This document shows, piece by piece, positions 5,715 through 13,812 of a stretch of 64,000 bases of DNA. The position numbers and the translations under genes were made by a program. Within the stretch, counting starts at the first letter, position 1. Each line of letters opens with the position of its first letter. The notes below the pieces were generated by a model. It was not told the DNA's origin and made no database searches. It was given only the letters and a program-made list of their open reading frames with translations. This DNA is from Sphaerisporangium sp039871875 (lineage in GTDB: Bacteria > Actinomycetota > Actinomycetes > Streptosporangiales > Streptosporangiaceae), in contig NZ_JBDPMD010000022.1 in assembly GCF_039871875.1 (NCBI RefSeq), positions 1 through 64,000 on the forward strand, written 5' to 3'.

Positions 5715-5874
5715 GCGGGTACGGCGGCATGTCCCTCGCCGGGGTTGCCGTCGTACCCGCAGCAAACGCGGCGGCGCGCATTCCCGGGCATGGCAGGCGC
5801 GCCGCCGTACAGACCGTGACGGGCGCCGATCCCGTGTCCAGGTGTGGGACCCATGACCGCCCGGCGCCCGTCAC
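5715..5874. terminator. three tandem hairpins between convergent genes
   Basis: GCGGGTACG (5715-5723)/CGTACCCGC (5752-5760), CGGCGGCGCGC (5769-5779)/GCGCGCCGCCG (5797-5807) and GTGACGGGCGCC (5816-5827)/GGCGCCCGTCAC (5863-5874) are perfect stems. They separate the rightward genes ending at 5664 from the tape measure gene ending at 5876, so they are probably bidirectional terminators. Confidence 0.6.
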
Positions 5875-5875
5875 G

Positions 5876-8227
5876 TCACTTCTGCCGCACCTGCGACCCG
5901 AGCAGGTACCGAAGATCCCTCGCGATGCCCATCGGTGACTGCTCTGGGGTCACCTGCATGTGCTCGACATTGACCAACGGTCCGCCACCCTGCCCGGTGC
6001 GGGACTCGTGGGCGAGCAGTGCGGCGAGGTGCCGATCCTGGCGCGCCGACTCCTGGCTGTACACGCCGCTGTAGAGCGGGTCCACCGTGCCACGCATCAG
6101 CGAGCGCGGCGCCTCACTTCCCGGGAGGCTCGGTGCGGAGATCGGGCGGGTACGGGCGGCGGCGCCGGCCATCACCGACGCACCGGCCTGCCGTGCGGCA
6201 CTCAGCGACGGGATGAGCTGATACCCGAAGTCGTTCGCGATGGTGCCGAGAATCTTCGTGGCACGCGGCCGGAACCGGCGGTCATACGGCACGAATCCTT
6301 CATCGTCCCGACCTTCGCCGAACAGCAGCGTCGGCCCTGTCGCGATGTGGGGGCCGATGTTGCGGATCACGTCACGTATCCCGCCCGTGGCGTACTGGGC
6401 GATGCCGCCGTGGGCGTACCGCATGATGCCGCCGCGCTCGGCACCGAGTTGCTTATCTTTCTTGATCAGCCTTTCGCGAGTCGTCCGAACGATCTCAACA
6501 TGAACGGTCTTGTCCTTCAGGGTGGCCAGCGCCTCGCGGGCAGCCTGCACCCCTGCCAACAGGCGGCTGATGTCCGCGACCAACTTGGACTGCCGCTCCT
6601 TGGTCAACTCGGGATTCTGAAGATCGATCCGTGCGTCACGCAGCCGTGACTGCAAGGTCGCGATGTTCGCCGAAATCGTCGAGGCGTACTCCGCGGTGAG
6701 CTTCGGATCACCGAGGTCTCTGATCGCTGCGGCCTTGGCCACCTGCAAGCGGGTGATGTCCGCGGTGAGCTGGGCGCGACGCTCGGCGGTCAACGTCGGG
6801 TCGTTGAGCAGCGTCTCGGCCTTGTCGATCTTCTGCTGAAGATCCACAATGTTGGCTTTCAGCTCAACCGCATTGGCAACACCCTCCGCTGCCGCACGGA
6901 AGTCCCGGATCTTCCCGATCGCCTGATCAATCCCGCTGACAAGCTGCCCGCTGATCTTCTCCATCCCCGGAACCTTGCCCAGCACCACAGCAACCGTACG
7001 AATCGCCCCCAAGATCCGCTCAACGATCCCGGTCACCGCATCAGAGGCGTTGGCGAACCCTCGGGCGATCGTCGCGGCAGCGTTCACCGAGGTACTGACC
7101 AACGACCCGTACATCTCGACGACCTTGGTGATCGCCCCGATGACCAGCGGAATCGTGCGCAACAGGCCGGTGAAGATCGCAGAGATCGCGGTCTTGTTCT
7201 CCCCCACGGACCGCGCCAGATCCGAGAACGACACCCCGATGTCCCGGAAAATGCCCTTCAACTCCGGGCCGATCTCGCCGAGAAGCTGCGTGAACGCGTC
7301 CATCAGCGGCTTGACCGCTGGCTTGAGCTCCAAGAACGCGTCACCGAGATCACGAAGGAAGTGCTTCAACGGCCCCTGCGCGTCGAGGAACGCCTCCCTG
7401 AACGTGTCCTTGAACCCCGACACGACCCGTTTCGCCTGATCAAGAGCCTCTTGAATGACCGGGACCAGCGGACGCGCCGCATCGGTCATGATCTTCTTGA
7501 TTTCGCCGGCCGTCTCCGAGAAGCTTTTCTTGATCTTGTCGTTGGCCAGCAGCAGCGAAATCCCGATTGCGGTGAACGCGCCACCTAACCCGAGCACCAG
7601 GGCGCCACCCAGAGCAGCCGCGGCAGCGACACCCGCACCGGCCGCGACCGCCACCAACGCCGCCGTGAGAACCGGACCCGACGCCTTAGCCGCCGCACCC
7701 AACGCACCACTCAGCGCATCCGCGGCCACCGCCCCCGCCCGCGACACAGCCTGCCGCAACCCGCCGGCGAACCCCCGCTCCTCCACCTCCACCGGCACCC
7801 GCACCGTACGGCCGTCCACCCGATCCGCCGCGGCCTCCACCGTCGCCAGATCCGCCACCGCATCGCCCACCTCGGCAACCGTGTCGACCTCGGCCCGCCG
7901 GCCGTCGAGACGATCAACCGCATCGGCCACCGCATCCAACGCCGCATCGGCAGCCGACGTGTCCGCATCCACCTCGATACCCACGCCCGGAAGCCGGTCC
8001 AGCTCGGCCCGGAACTTCGCCACGTCCCGCGCGGCCCGCGTCGTGTCCGCCACCACATCCACCGGCAGGGCCTTCAACTGGCTCCGGATGCCACGCGAGA
8101 CCTCCGCGCCGATATCCCGCCCCACGTCGTACGCGTCGCCGAGTAGCTGTTTGCGCAGATCCTTCACGAACCCGCCTGCACTCGGGACGACCGGGACGAT
8201 CACATCTCCAGCGGTGAACTCAGACAC
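5876..8227 (-). CDS. phage tail tape measure protein
   Basis: This 783-aa protein would set tail length and be threaded through the tail tube in a siphovirus-type tail. The N-terminus (FTAGDVIVPVVPSAGGFVKD) is typical of actinophage tape measures; a coiled-coil region follows, then glycine/alanine-rich hydrophobic helices (around residues 195-245), long helical stretches, and three exact-length 31-residue repeats from about residue 476, each starting DP/NP-x-LT. The GTG at 8227 was chosen because it lies a few bases from the upstream stop with a G-rich ribosome binding site. No other tail gene follows: the next DNA is a terminator. Confidence 0.85.
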   Translation of the reverse strand: MSEFTAGDVIVPVVPSAGGFVKDLRKQLLGDAYDVGRDIGAEVSRGIRSQLKALPVDVVADTTRAARDVAKFRAELDRLPGVGIEVDADTSAADAALDAVADAVDRLDGRRAEVDTVAEVGDAVADLATVEAAADRVDGRTVRVPVEVEERGFAGGLRQAVSRAGAVAADALSGALGAAAKASGPVLTAALVAVAAGAGVAAAAALGGALVLGLGGAFTAIGISLLLANDKIKKSFSETAGEIKKIMTDAARPLVPVIQEALDQAKRVVSGFKDTFREAFLDAQGPLKHFLRDLGDAFLELKPAVKPLMDAFTQLLGEIGPELKGIFRDIGVSFSDLARSVGENKTAISAIFTGLLRTIPLVIGAITKVVEMYGSLVSTSVNAAATIARGFANASDAVTGIVERILGAIRTVAVVLGKVPGMEKISGQLVSGIDQAIGKIRDFRAAAEGVANAVELKANIVDLQQKIDKAETLLNDPTLTAERRAQLTADITRLQVAKAAAIRDLGDPKLTAEYASTISANIATLQSRLRDARIDLQNPELTKERQSKLVADISRLLAGVQAAREALATLKDKTVHVEIVRTTRERLIKKDKQLGAERGGIMRYAHGGIAQYATGGIRDVIRNIGPHIATGPTLLFGEGRDDEGFVPYDRRFRPRATKILGTIANDFGYQLIPSLSAARQAGASVMAGAAARTRPISAPSLPGSEAPRSLMRGTVDPLYSGVYSQESARQDRHLAALLAHESRTGQGGGPLVNVEHMQVTPEQSPMGIARDLRYLLGSQVRQK

Positions 8228-8516
8228 GCGGCCCCCCCGGGCTCTGGTGATCCAGTACAGGTGCCGGGATGAACCGGCGGATCTCATACGGCTTCAAGCC
8301 GCGCTGCTCGCACCACGCCGCCCGCGCGGCGCTGTAGGTGCGCCACGCCCGATACCACCTACGCGGAAGCCGCATCCCGACCTCGGCGTCAACCACGTTG
8401 GCCAGCTCCTCGGCGGTCAGCCAGTCGGCAGGCCGGAACCGATGCAACTCCACAGGCGGCACATTCGGGTCCGCCCCGGCGGCCACGCCCAGACGCGCAC
8501 GCCGCCGGGCCGTCAC
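8220..8516 (-). CDS. small hypothetical phage protein upstream of tape measure
   Basis: A 98-aa basic protein starting at a GTG that overlaps the upstream stop (GTGA). It contains VELHRFRPADWLTAEELANV and a WYRAWRTYSAARAAWCEQRG segment. In complete siphoviruses the position just before the tape measure gene is occupied by tail assembly chaperones; I see no slippery heptamer joining it to the preceding gene, so a frameshift pair is not supported. Function unknown. Confidence 0.55.
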   Translation of the reverse strand: MTARRRARLGVAAGADPNVPPVELHRFRPADWLTAEELANVVDAEVGMRLPRRWYRAWRTYSAARAAWCEQRGLKPYEIRRFIPAPVLDHQSPGGPRV

Positions 8517-8899
8517 GCCAACCCCCGCAACGGCGTCACCGGCGCCGGAACCCCATCCGGGAACCGCCACCCGCACATCACCAACCCCGCCGGCGTCAAC
8601 CCAAGACGATCCGCGAGCTGCCGCGCCTCACTGGCCTGCCACGCCTTCCCCTCACCGCTGAACAACCCCACCACCAGCGCGACGTACAACCCCACGATGG
8701 AGGCGTACGACTCATCCCACTGCGACGCCTGCGGAGACCCCCACAGATCAGCCCACAGGGCCCGCTCATCCTCCGACCAGACCCGCCCCGGCGGCATGTC
8801 CGGCACCGGGAGATCATGCTCGGCAGGAAGCACCACCGTCTGAACCCGCTGCCTGTACCGGCTATGCGGCTTGGACGGGTCAGGACGCGGAGCAGGCAC
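8513..8899 (-). CDS. terminase small subunit-like protein
   Basis: A 128-aa protein. SEDERALWADLWGSPQASQW at about residues 42-61, followed by a hydrophobic helix YASIVGLYVALVVGL and ARQLADRLGLTPAGLVMCGW, matches the pattern of small terminase-like proteins in actinomycete temperate phages (W-x-LW-x-x-PQA ... LGLTP-x-x-x-x-x-W). Small terminase recognises phage DNA for packaging. The large terminase is absent from the window, so if the assignment holds, the element could redirect a helper phage's packaging. The position before the tape measure also allows a tail-assembly role. Confidence 0.45.
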   Translation of the reverse strand: MPAPRPDPSKPHSRYRQRVQTVVLPAEHDLPVPDMPPGRVWSEDERALWADLWGSPQASQWDESYASIVGLYVALVVGLFSGEGKAWQASEARQLADRLGLTPAGLVMCGWRFPDGVPAPVTPLRGLA

Positions 8900-9173
8900 C
8901 AGGCACCCCCGATGAGGTCTGCTGATCAGCCAGACTGGCAGCGCGTGTACCCGCCGATTCGGAATCGGGGTGGGGGGGAGGGCAGGTCCCCGGGGTGGTG
9001 GTGTTTGTGCTGGTCAGGGGGTTGCGTGTGGTGGTGGCGGCGCGTTTGCCCTGGTCGGGGCGCTGGGTGCGGCGGCGCCGGCGGGTGGTGCTGCGGCGGG
9101 TGGCTTGGACGGTTCGGAGCCAGGGGACGGCGATGCCTCGGGATGTGCGGACGGGGATGGCCATGGTGGTCAT
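8880..9173 (-). CDS. small basic hypothetical protein
   Basis: A 97-aa frame starting MTTMAIPVRTSRGIAVPWLR, very rich in Arg and Thr, with a low-complexity C-terminal half. Its ATG overlaps the TGA of the upstream gene (ATGA), and its end overlaps the next start, matching the coupling seen throughout this operon. Coding character is otherwise weak. Confidence 0.4.
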   Translation of the reverse strand: MTTMAIPVRTSRGIAVPWLRTVQATRRSTTRRRRRTQRPDQGKRAATTTRNPLTSTNTTTPGTCPPPHPDSESAGTRAASLADQQTSSGVPGACSAS

Positions 9174-9790
9174 GCCTCGGCGGTGGGGTCGCGGTCGGCT
9201 AGCTGGTCGACCTGGTGGGGTTGGAGCTTGGACAGCTCGGTGGGGTTGAAGAGGACGTACTGGGCGGCGCGGTTGAATCGGGCTTGGGGGTTGGCGTCGT
9301 CGCGGGCGAGGGTGGCGTATTCGTTGTAGCGCTCGGTGTCTTGGGGTGGGCGGTTCTCGAAGTAGGTCGTCAGGACGTCGCCCCATCCGGATTCGGACGC
9401 CTTCTGTGCGAGTGCTTTGGCCAGGAGGTTGTCTCCGGTGCGGAGTGAGCGGGTGAGCAGGGTGCGGGCGGCGCCGGCGTCTTCGATGCGGTCGACGCGG
9501 TCGAGGGCGTCGCGGTAGGACAGGGTGGCGGTGGCGGGGTCGTGGCCGTCGTCTTTGCCGGGGGTGAACAGTTCGCGGAGGAGTGTGCCGCGGCGCTGTT
9601 TGCGGGCGGCCTGTTCCTGGGTGTCGAGGGTGGCGAGCTGGTCTCGGGCGTCGCGGTAGGCCTTGGCGATCTCGTGGTCGCGCATGGTGGTGCCGATGAT
9701 GCCCCGGTTGTGGTGGTCGCGGAGCTTGTCGAGTTTGCGGGTGAAGGCGTCGCGGATTTGTGCGGCTTGGTTGGTGTGGTCGGTGGGCAC
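9170..9790 (-). CDS. coiled-coil element protein of unknown function
   Basis: A 206-aa, highly charged helical protein. The N-terminal 90 residues (TRKLDKLRDHHNRGIIGTTM ... EIAKAYRDARDQLATLDTQE) predict a coiled coil; the C-terminal part (TYFENRPPQDTERYNEYATL ... QYVLFNPTELSKLQPHQVDQ) is a separate helical region. The GTG at 9790 has an AGGGAGA ribosome binding site. Similar proteins occur in actinomycete genomic islands; a scaffold-like role would be a guess. Confidence 0.6.
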   Translation of the reverse strand: MPTDHTNQAAQIRDAFTRKLDKLRDHHNRGIIGTTMRDHEIAKAYRDARDQLATLDTQEQAARKQRRGTLLRELFTPGKDDGHDPATATLSYRDALDRVDRIEDAGAARTLLTRSLRTGDNLLAKALAQKASESGWGDVLTTYFENRPPQDTERYNEYATLARDDANPQARFNRAAQYVLFNPTELSKLQPHQVDQLADRDPTAEA

Positions 9791-9804
9791 GGGTCTCCCT
9801 GGGG

Positions 9805-10164
9805 TCAGGCGGCGCGGGTGGTGATCCATTCGGCTAGGGCGAGGTGGGTGATGTGCCAGTCTCTGCCGTGCCGGGTGGCGTGGAGCCGCTGTTGCTGGCA
9901 GGCGAGGCGGACGGCGCGGTCGGTGAGACCGGTGATGTTCGCTACGTCCTGCGTGGTCAGGGTTGACTGTCCCGTGAGTGCCTTCTCGATTACCAGTTCG
10001 TTTCCGTTTGCGGTAGTCGCACATGCGTTCAGTGCTAGGGCGATGGCGGAGAGGGTCAGCAGGTCGGGGTATGCGGGGTGGTCGCGGTAGTCGACGCGTA
10101 GGCGCCGGAGCAGGGCCAGTCCCTCGGGGGAGATCGGCCCTGCCGCGGTGGTGGTGCTGGTCAC
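9805..10164 (-). CDS. helix-turn-helix protein
   Basis: A 119-aa product with an N-terminal helical segment and a C-terminal DNA-binding-like part: LTTQDVANITGLTDRAVRLA (helix-turn-helix) followed by RLHATRHGRDWHITHLALAE, the wing and third helix typical of excisionase/HTH_17-like domains. It begins on a GTG overlapping the upstream TGA. It may control the downstream late-type genes, but this is inferred from position only. Confidence 0.6.
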   Translation of the reverse strand: MTSTTTAAGPISPEGLALLRRLRVDYRDHPAYPDLLTLSAIALALNACATTANGNELVIEKALTGQSTLTTQDVANITGLTDRAVRLACQQQRLHATRHGRDWHITHLALAEWITTRAA

Positions 10165-10424
10165 TCGTCGGTGTCCCTCTCGGCGATGTAGTCGAGGAGC
10201 TGCCGGAGGTCGGGGGTGTAGCCGAGGTGGGCGGCGGCTTCCCGGGTGAGCCTGCGCAGGGCTTTGACCCACGCGGCGGGAGGGTCGGTGTACGCCTTGC
10301 CGTACAGCCGGGCCTGTTCCTCGGTGATGCCGAACAGCGCGGCGGCGCCCCGGTCGGTCGGGGTGAACGTGCCGCGGGGGTAGCGGTAGAGCCGGGCGTG
10401 GTACCCGGGGCCGTACGTCGTCAC
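10161..10424 (-). CDS. small hypothetical protein
   Basis: An 87-aa protein starting VTTYGPGYHARLYRYPRGTF with a helix-rich C-terminus (LRQLLDYIAERDTDE). The GTG at 10424 has the ribosome binding site AAAGGA; longer in-frame extensions run into the hairpin at 10448-10476 and are rejected. The end overlaps the next start by four bases. Confidence 0.55.
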   Translation of the reverse strand: MTTYGPGYHARLYRYPRGTFTPTDRGAAALFGITEEQARLYGKAYTDPPAAWVKALRRLTREAAAHLGYTPDLRQLLDYIAERDTDE

Positions 10425-10447
10425 GGGCCGGTCCTTTCTAGGCAGGG

Positions 10448-10476
10448 GGCCGGGCGCCCTCCGATGGCGCCCGGCC
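10448..10476. terminator. intra-operon hairpin
   Basis: GGCCGGGCGCC (10448-10458) and GGCGCCCGGCC (10466-10476) form a perfect 11-bp stem with a seven-base loop between the genes at 10490 and 10424. It is the only real gap in the operon and may attenuate expression of the downstream, structural-type genes. Confidence 0.5.
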
Positions 10477-10489
10477 GGTGAGGTGGTCA

Positions 10490-10915
10490 TCAGCCCTCGC
10501 CCTCCAAGAGCAGGGCGGCTTCCAGGCCGATCGTGCTCAACGAGACGGCTCTCCAGTTGGGGGTCTTGTCGTTGTATGGGCCTACTCGCCGGCCACCGCC
10601 CTGCCATTCCATGACCTCGCCGTCCCGGATGTTGAGCCAGGCGAGTGCGAGTGCTTCGACGTACCCGTGCTTGTAGAGCCGTCCGAGTGCGCGGCGCATG
10701 GCCTGTCGCTGGTTGCGGCGTTGCAGCTCATACGACTTGTCGGGGTCGAAGTGGTAGCAGCGCTCATACAAATCGCCGAGCATGATCCAGTCGAGTAGCC
10801 AGGTGCCGGGCGGCTCGTCCGGTTCGGGTTCGCGGTCTCTGATAAGAGAGACCAATGCGAGGAGGAGACGACGCTCCAACGGGGAGAATCCCTTGCTCAC
10901 GTCGGTCACTCGCAT
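10490..10915 (-). CDS. hypothetical protein with predicted winged-helix character
   Basis: A 141-aa protein, SPLERRLLLALVSLIRDREP near the start and RRNQRQAMRRALGRLYKHGY in the middle, a helical pattern that ends in a strand pair (EALALAWLNIRDGEVMEWQG), consistent with a winged helix. The ATG at 10915 or the GTG at 10909, which forms a GTGA overlap with the upstream gene, could both be used. It directly follows the DUF3631 ATPase and may be its partner in replication. Confidence 0.55.
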   Translation of the reverse strand: MRVTDVSKGFSPLERRLLLALVSLIRDREPEPDEPPGTWLLDWIMLGDLYERCYHFDPDKSYELQRRNQRQAMRRALGRLYKHGYVEALALAWLNIRDGEVMEWQGGGRRVGPYNDKTPNWRAVSLSTIGLEAALLLEGEG

Positions 10916-12252
10916 CCGCGGTGCTTGGTGTGCCCGGCCTTGACTGCGGCGGGGTCGAGCATGCCTTTGCACTCAACGCAGGAGTTGGGCCACTGCTCGG
11001 GAGGCTTCGGGCGCGGCTTAGGCGGGATGTGCGCTACATGCGCTACATCCGCGACTTCCCAGGTCAGAGCAGTAGCGGACGATTGGCCTGTAGCGGATGC
11101 ATCCGCTACAGGATTTTCTCCGCTACCGGCCTGACCTGCATCGTCGCTCTTGTAGCCCTTGTAGCGCTCCCCCTGCCTAGAGATGTACCGGGACCACGAA
11201 TCCCAAAGATCATCCGCGCTGTAGCCCTTCTTCGGAGGGCCGCCGCTCTCGCGGACATTCTTCGATTCGACCTCGTAGGCGGTGAGCAACTTCGACAGGT
11301 CCCGGGGGCCGAACGGCCGGCCGTAGTAGTCGGCCCACGGCGACTCATCGATCTTGTGCAGCCGGTCCAGGATCGTCGTGGTGTACAGGTAGCGCTCATC
11401 CCCGAATACGGCCCTCAGATCGGTGAGCAAGCGCAGCGACACCGACGCCGACGCGTCGGCCTGCTGGTCGCGCTCAACGAACGCCTTCGCCGCGGCGCGG
11501 GCACGCTTGGACCATTCACCGCCCGCAGTATCGGCTACAGCGATCAGCGATTCCCACGCGTCCGCGGCCCGGTCCTCAACCGGCATGTCCGGCTCGGCGT
11601 TCTCCAGATCCTTCAACCGCGACCGGACCCACACGTGAAGCCGGTCGCGCAGGTTGTTGAGCGGCGGGCCGTCGCGGCGCGTGCGGTACGGCTTGACCGT
11701 CTCACCGGGCGCCCGGCGCCGCATCCGCACCACCACGGCCCGATCCATGATCGTGTCAGGCATGTTGCCGATCCCGGCAAGCGCCACCATGGCGAACGTC
11801 GGGCACACCTCGGGTTTCCGGATGGTGGCATCCCACCGGATGTACGGGCGGTTGCGCTGGAAACCCGCGTTGATCAACCCACGCAAGTCCTCGTGATCAC
11901 CCGCCGCTTTCGGCCCGAACACGGTGTCGGCCTCGTCGAGCATCAGCGTTGGCGGGTCCTCGCCGATGGAGCGCACCAGCGCGGCCGGCGAGATGTTGAC
12001 CGTCACGAGCGCGTCATGGGCGGTGGCCTCGATGATGTCGAGAAGCCGCGACTTGCCGCACCGCTTCTGCGGACTGCTGATGAACAGGCGGGTAGCGATC
12101 TCCCATGCCGGGACGGCGTGCGTGGCCGCGATCCACAGCGTGATCGCGTCCCCGGCTTCATCGGACGGCAGGATGATGTACCGCTGTAGAGCGCTCTTCA
12201 ACTCGTCGAGGAGTTCGGCGCCGGACTGCTGTCCCACCACGCGCAACGTCAC
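10906..12252 (-). CDS. DUF3631-type ATPase (helicase/primase-like replication protein of the element)
   Basis: A 448-aa P-loop ATPase. Walker A is SSPQKRCGKS at residues 59-68 and Walker B is LMLDEAD at 103-109. The central block (NAGFQRNRPYIRW, FAMVALAGIGNMPDTIMDRA, VVVRMRRRAPGE) is diagnostic of the DUF3631 family found at the C-terminus of phage and plasmid primase-helicases. The C-terminal 80 residues carry a VADASATGQSSATALTWEVA linker and CVECKGMLDPAAVKAGHTKH, a possible zinc knuckle. No primase domain is attached. It probably drives replication of the excised element. Confidence 0.75.
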   Translation of the reverse strand: MTLRVVGQQSGAELLDELKSALQRYIILPSDEAGDAITLWIAATHAVPAWEIATRLFISSPQKRCGKSRLLDIIEATAHDALVTVNISPAALVRSIGEDPPTLMLDEADTVFGPKAAGDHEDLRGLINAGFQRNRPYIRWDATIRKPEVCPTFAMVALAGIGNMPDTIMDRAVVVRMRRRAPGETVKPYRTRRDGPPLNNLRDRLHVWVRSRLKDLENAEPDMPVEDRAADAWESLIAVADTAGGEWSKRARAAAKAFVERDQQADASASVSLRLLTDLRAVFGDERYLYTTTILDRLHKIDESPWADYYGRPFGPRDLSKLLTAYEVESKNVRESGGPPKKGYSADDLWDSWSRYISRQGERYKGYKSDDAGQAGSGENPVADASATGQSSATALTWEVADVAHVAHIPPKPRPKPPEQWPNSCVECKGMLDPAAVKAGHTKHRGCE

Positions 12253-12554
12253 GCGTTCCTCCCGGGGTAGTCGCCGTCACGGGGCAGGCCGGCCAGGGCA
12301 CGCGGGCCGCCGTACCGGGCGTGCTCCAACTCGGCGAAGTTCAGGTACCGGGACCGCCCCATCTGGCGAACCTTCTCGGCGAGAGCGGCCCACAGCTCGG
12401 CCTCTTCGCGGAGCCGGTTCTTCTCCCCCAGGTCGAATCCGTGGGCGAACCCGACCGTGAAGCCCTGCCGGAACGCGGCGTTCTCCCGGTCGCGCTGGCC
12501 GTCGAGGTCGGCCAGGAGGCGCCGGAGCTCGGCGACGTGGTCGTGGTCGCACAT
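12249..12554 (-). CDS. small hypothetical coiled-coil protein
   Basis: A 101-aa product starting MCDHDHVAELRRLLADLDGQ, with a His/Cys-containing start and a charged helix, then RQGFTVGFAHGFDLGEKNRL and a helix down to EKVRQMGRSRYLNFAELEHA. The ATG overlaps the upstream TGA (ATGA) and the end overlaps the DUF3631 gene's GTG. The family is common in actinophages, with unknown function. Confidence 0.55.
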   Translation of the reverse strand: MCDHDHVAELRRLLADLDGQRDRENAAFRQGFTVGFAHGFDLGEKNRLREEAELWAALAEKVRQMGRSRYLNFAELEHARYGGPRALAGLPRDGDYPGRNA

Positions 12555-12907
12555 CACGCCGCCCGCCTTCCGCGACGGGTGGCACGGAGACGGCGCGGCA
12601 TGATCTGGTACCTGAGCCCGCACCGGGCCCGCTTCTCCCGCGTCAGGGACGGCACGGGCAGCGGGCAGCGGTGCTCGTGGTCACCACCGCACCGCTCACA
12701 CCCGACCACAATCAGCGTGGCCGTCACGCGGTGGGCGTCGATGAACAGCAGGGCCTCGACGACACCGGGGAGGCTCGTCTGCTGACCACCGTGACGGGGG
12801 CCCGTCTGGGCGGTACCCTGAGGGTCAGCGTTGTTGGTGCTGTAGGGCGCCGAATTGAGGGCGGACTCCTGGCCGGGGGTCCGCCCTTCGGCGTTGGTGG
12901 AGATCAT
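12554..12907 (-). CDS. small zinc-knuckle-like hypothetical protein
   Basis: A 117-aa protein. The N-terminal 45 residues look disordered; the middle has VVEALLFIDAHRVTATLIVV and CERCGGDHEHRC, a Cys-x2-Cys-x4-His-x-His-x-Cys cluster likely to bind zinc; the C-terminus is Arg-rich (PRRLRATRRGRR) and may bind nucleic acid. It is coupled on both sides by ATGA overlaps. Confidence 0.55.
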   Translation of the reverse strand: MISTNAEGRTPGQESALNSAPYSTNNADPQGTAQTGPRHGGQQTSLPGVVEALLFIDAHRVTATLIVVGCERCGGDHEHRCPLPVPSLTREKRARCGLRYQIMPRRLRATRRGRRAA

Positions 12908-13158
12908 CAGAGGGCACCGCCGTCCTCGGCCTGGTCGAGGCCGAGCATCGCGAGGAGCCGCGCGGTAGGGACGACGACCCGGCGACCGAATTTCAGGGTC
13001 GGCAAGTCGCCACGTCGCGCGGCCTCGTAGGACGAGTCACGGCAGAGACCGACCAGCGCACCCGCACGGGGGACGCTGATCGTCGGCTCAACCTTGGGGT
13101 CAGGCAACTGAACTCCCGTAGAGTGCGGATTGTGTAGGACGTTGTCCGTAGTAGTCAC
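12907..13158 (-). CDS. excisionase-like helix-turn-helix protein
   Basis: An 83-aa protein with ISVPRAGALVGLCRDSSYEA followed by ARRGDLPTLKFGRRVVVPTA, the MerR-like HTH_17 fold of recombination directionality factors. It is the first gene of the leftward operon and lies 650 bp from the integrase, the usual place for xis. The GTG at 13158 is preferred; a TTG at 13200 would extend the protein by 14 residues into the promoter region. A regulatory rather than excisive role is also possible. Confidence 0.7.
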   Translation of the reverse strand: MTTTDNVLHNPHSTGVQLPDPKVEPTISVPRAGALVGLCRDSSYEAARRGDLPTLKFGRRVVVPTARLLAMLGLDQAEDGGAL

Positions 13159-13239
13159 GGCAAGTAGTCTCGTGTATGGCGGAGCATACGTCCTAGGCAA
13201 CTAGCCGACAACTTATCTACCTAGTTCGGGAGAGACGAC
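13159..13239. promoter_or_regulatory. divergent promoter region between excisionase-like and int-operon genes
   Basis: GTATG (13174-13178) and CATAC (13184-13188) form a short dyad, and AACTAG near 13199 has an inverted partner CTAGTT near 13222. GGGAGAG before 13240 is the ribosome binding site for the rightward gene. The dyads are candidate switch operators deciding between integration and excision gene expression; the exact promoter cannot be fixed by eye. Confidence 0.4.
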
Positions 13240-13812
13240 ATGGGGTTGCCGAAGGTCTCGCGAGGCATGGGCGTCCGACACGTCCCATTCGGCGATCATC
13301 AGGAGGTTCCCGAGTTGTTCACCTTGACGTGGCACGACCCGGACGGCGTGGCGCCGTCTCTACGCATGGAGTTCGCCGTAAGGGATGGGGTGCCGCAGTG
13401 TCGAGAAATCCACATCGTGGCAACCAGCGATGGCCGGCAGGTGCAAAGTAGCGACGCGCGTGGGCTCAAGGTCGAGGACTACCTCGAATACGCCATCTCT
13501 CGCGTTGCCTGGCATGTTGAGGTTGCCGACGATGGGACGCGAACCGCCGTCATGCGTGATGTGCCTGATGACGTACTCGACGCAGTCAGACACACTCGCG
13601 TCGCACGCACTCAGGCGCGGCGCAAGCTCACACCCGAACTCCTCCGCGAGGTGGCAAAGGTCTACCGCCTACATGTTGACGGCAACCCGACGAAGGCAGT
13701 TGCCGACCATTTCGGCCTAGCTTCTGACCGAACCGCCCGGCACTGGGTGAAGGCAGCTCGGGCCGCCGGAGAGCTCGGCGAGAGCATCAGAGGCAAGGCG
13801 GGAGAGCTATGA
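13240..13812 (+). CDS. HTH protein coupled to the integrase
   Basis: A 190-aa protein whose last 75 residues (LTPELLREVAKVYRLHVDGN, then PTKAVADHFGLASDRTARHW) form a homeodomain-like HTH found in actinomycete proteins encoded just upstream of integrases. The N-terminal part is beta-rich and lacks a recognised domain. It has a strong ribosome binding site and overlaps the integrase start (ATGA), so the two are co-expressed. It may guide integrase expression or excision, which is inferred. Confidence 0.65.
   Translation: MGLPKVSRGMGVRHVPFGDHQEVPELFTLTWHDPDGVAPSLRMEFAVRDGVPQCREIHIVATSDGRQVQSSDARGLKVEDYLEYAISRVAWHVEVADDGTRTAVMRDVPDDVLDAVRHTRVARTQARRKLTPELLREVAKVYRLHVDGNPTKAVADHFGLASDRTARHWVKAARAAGELGESIRGKAGEL

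Noticed and set aside
8220..8899. Programmed frameshift linking the two genes before the tape measure, as in tail chaperone G/GT pairs
   Set aside because: The genes overlap by an ordinary GTGA start-stop and I see no slippery heptamer; the first protein resembles small terminase more.
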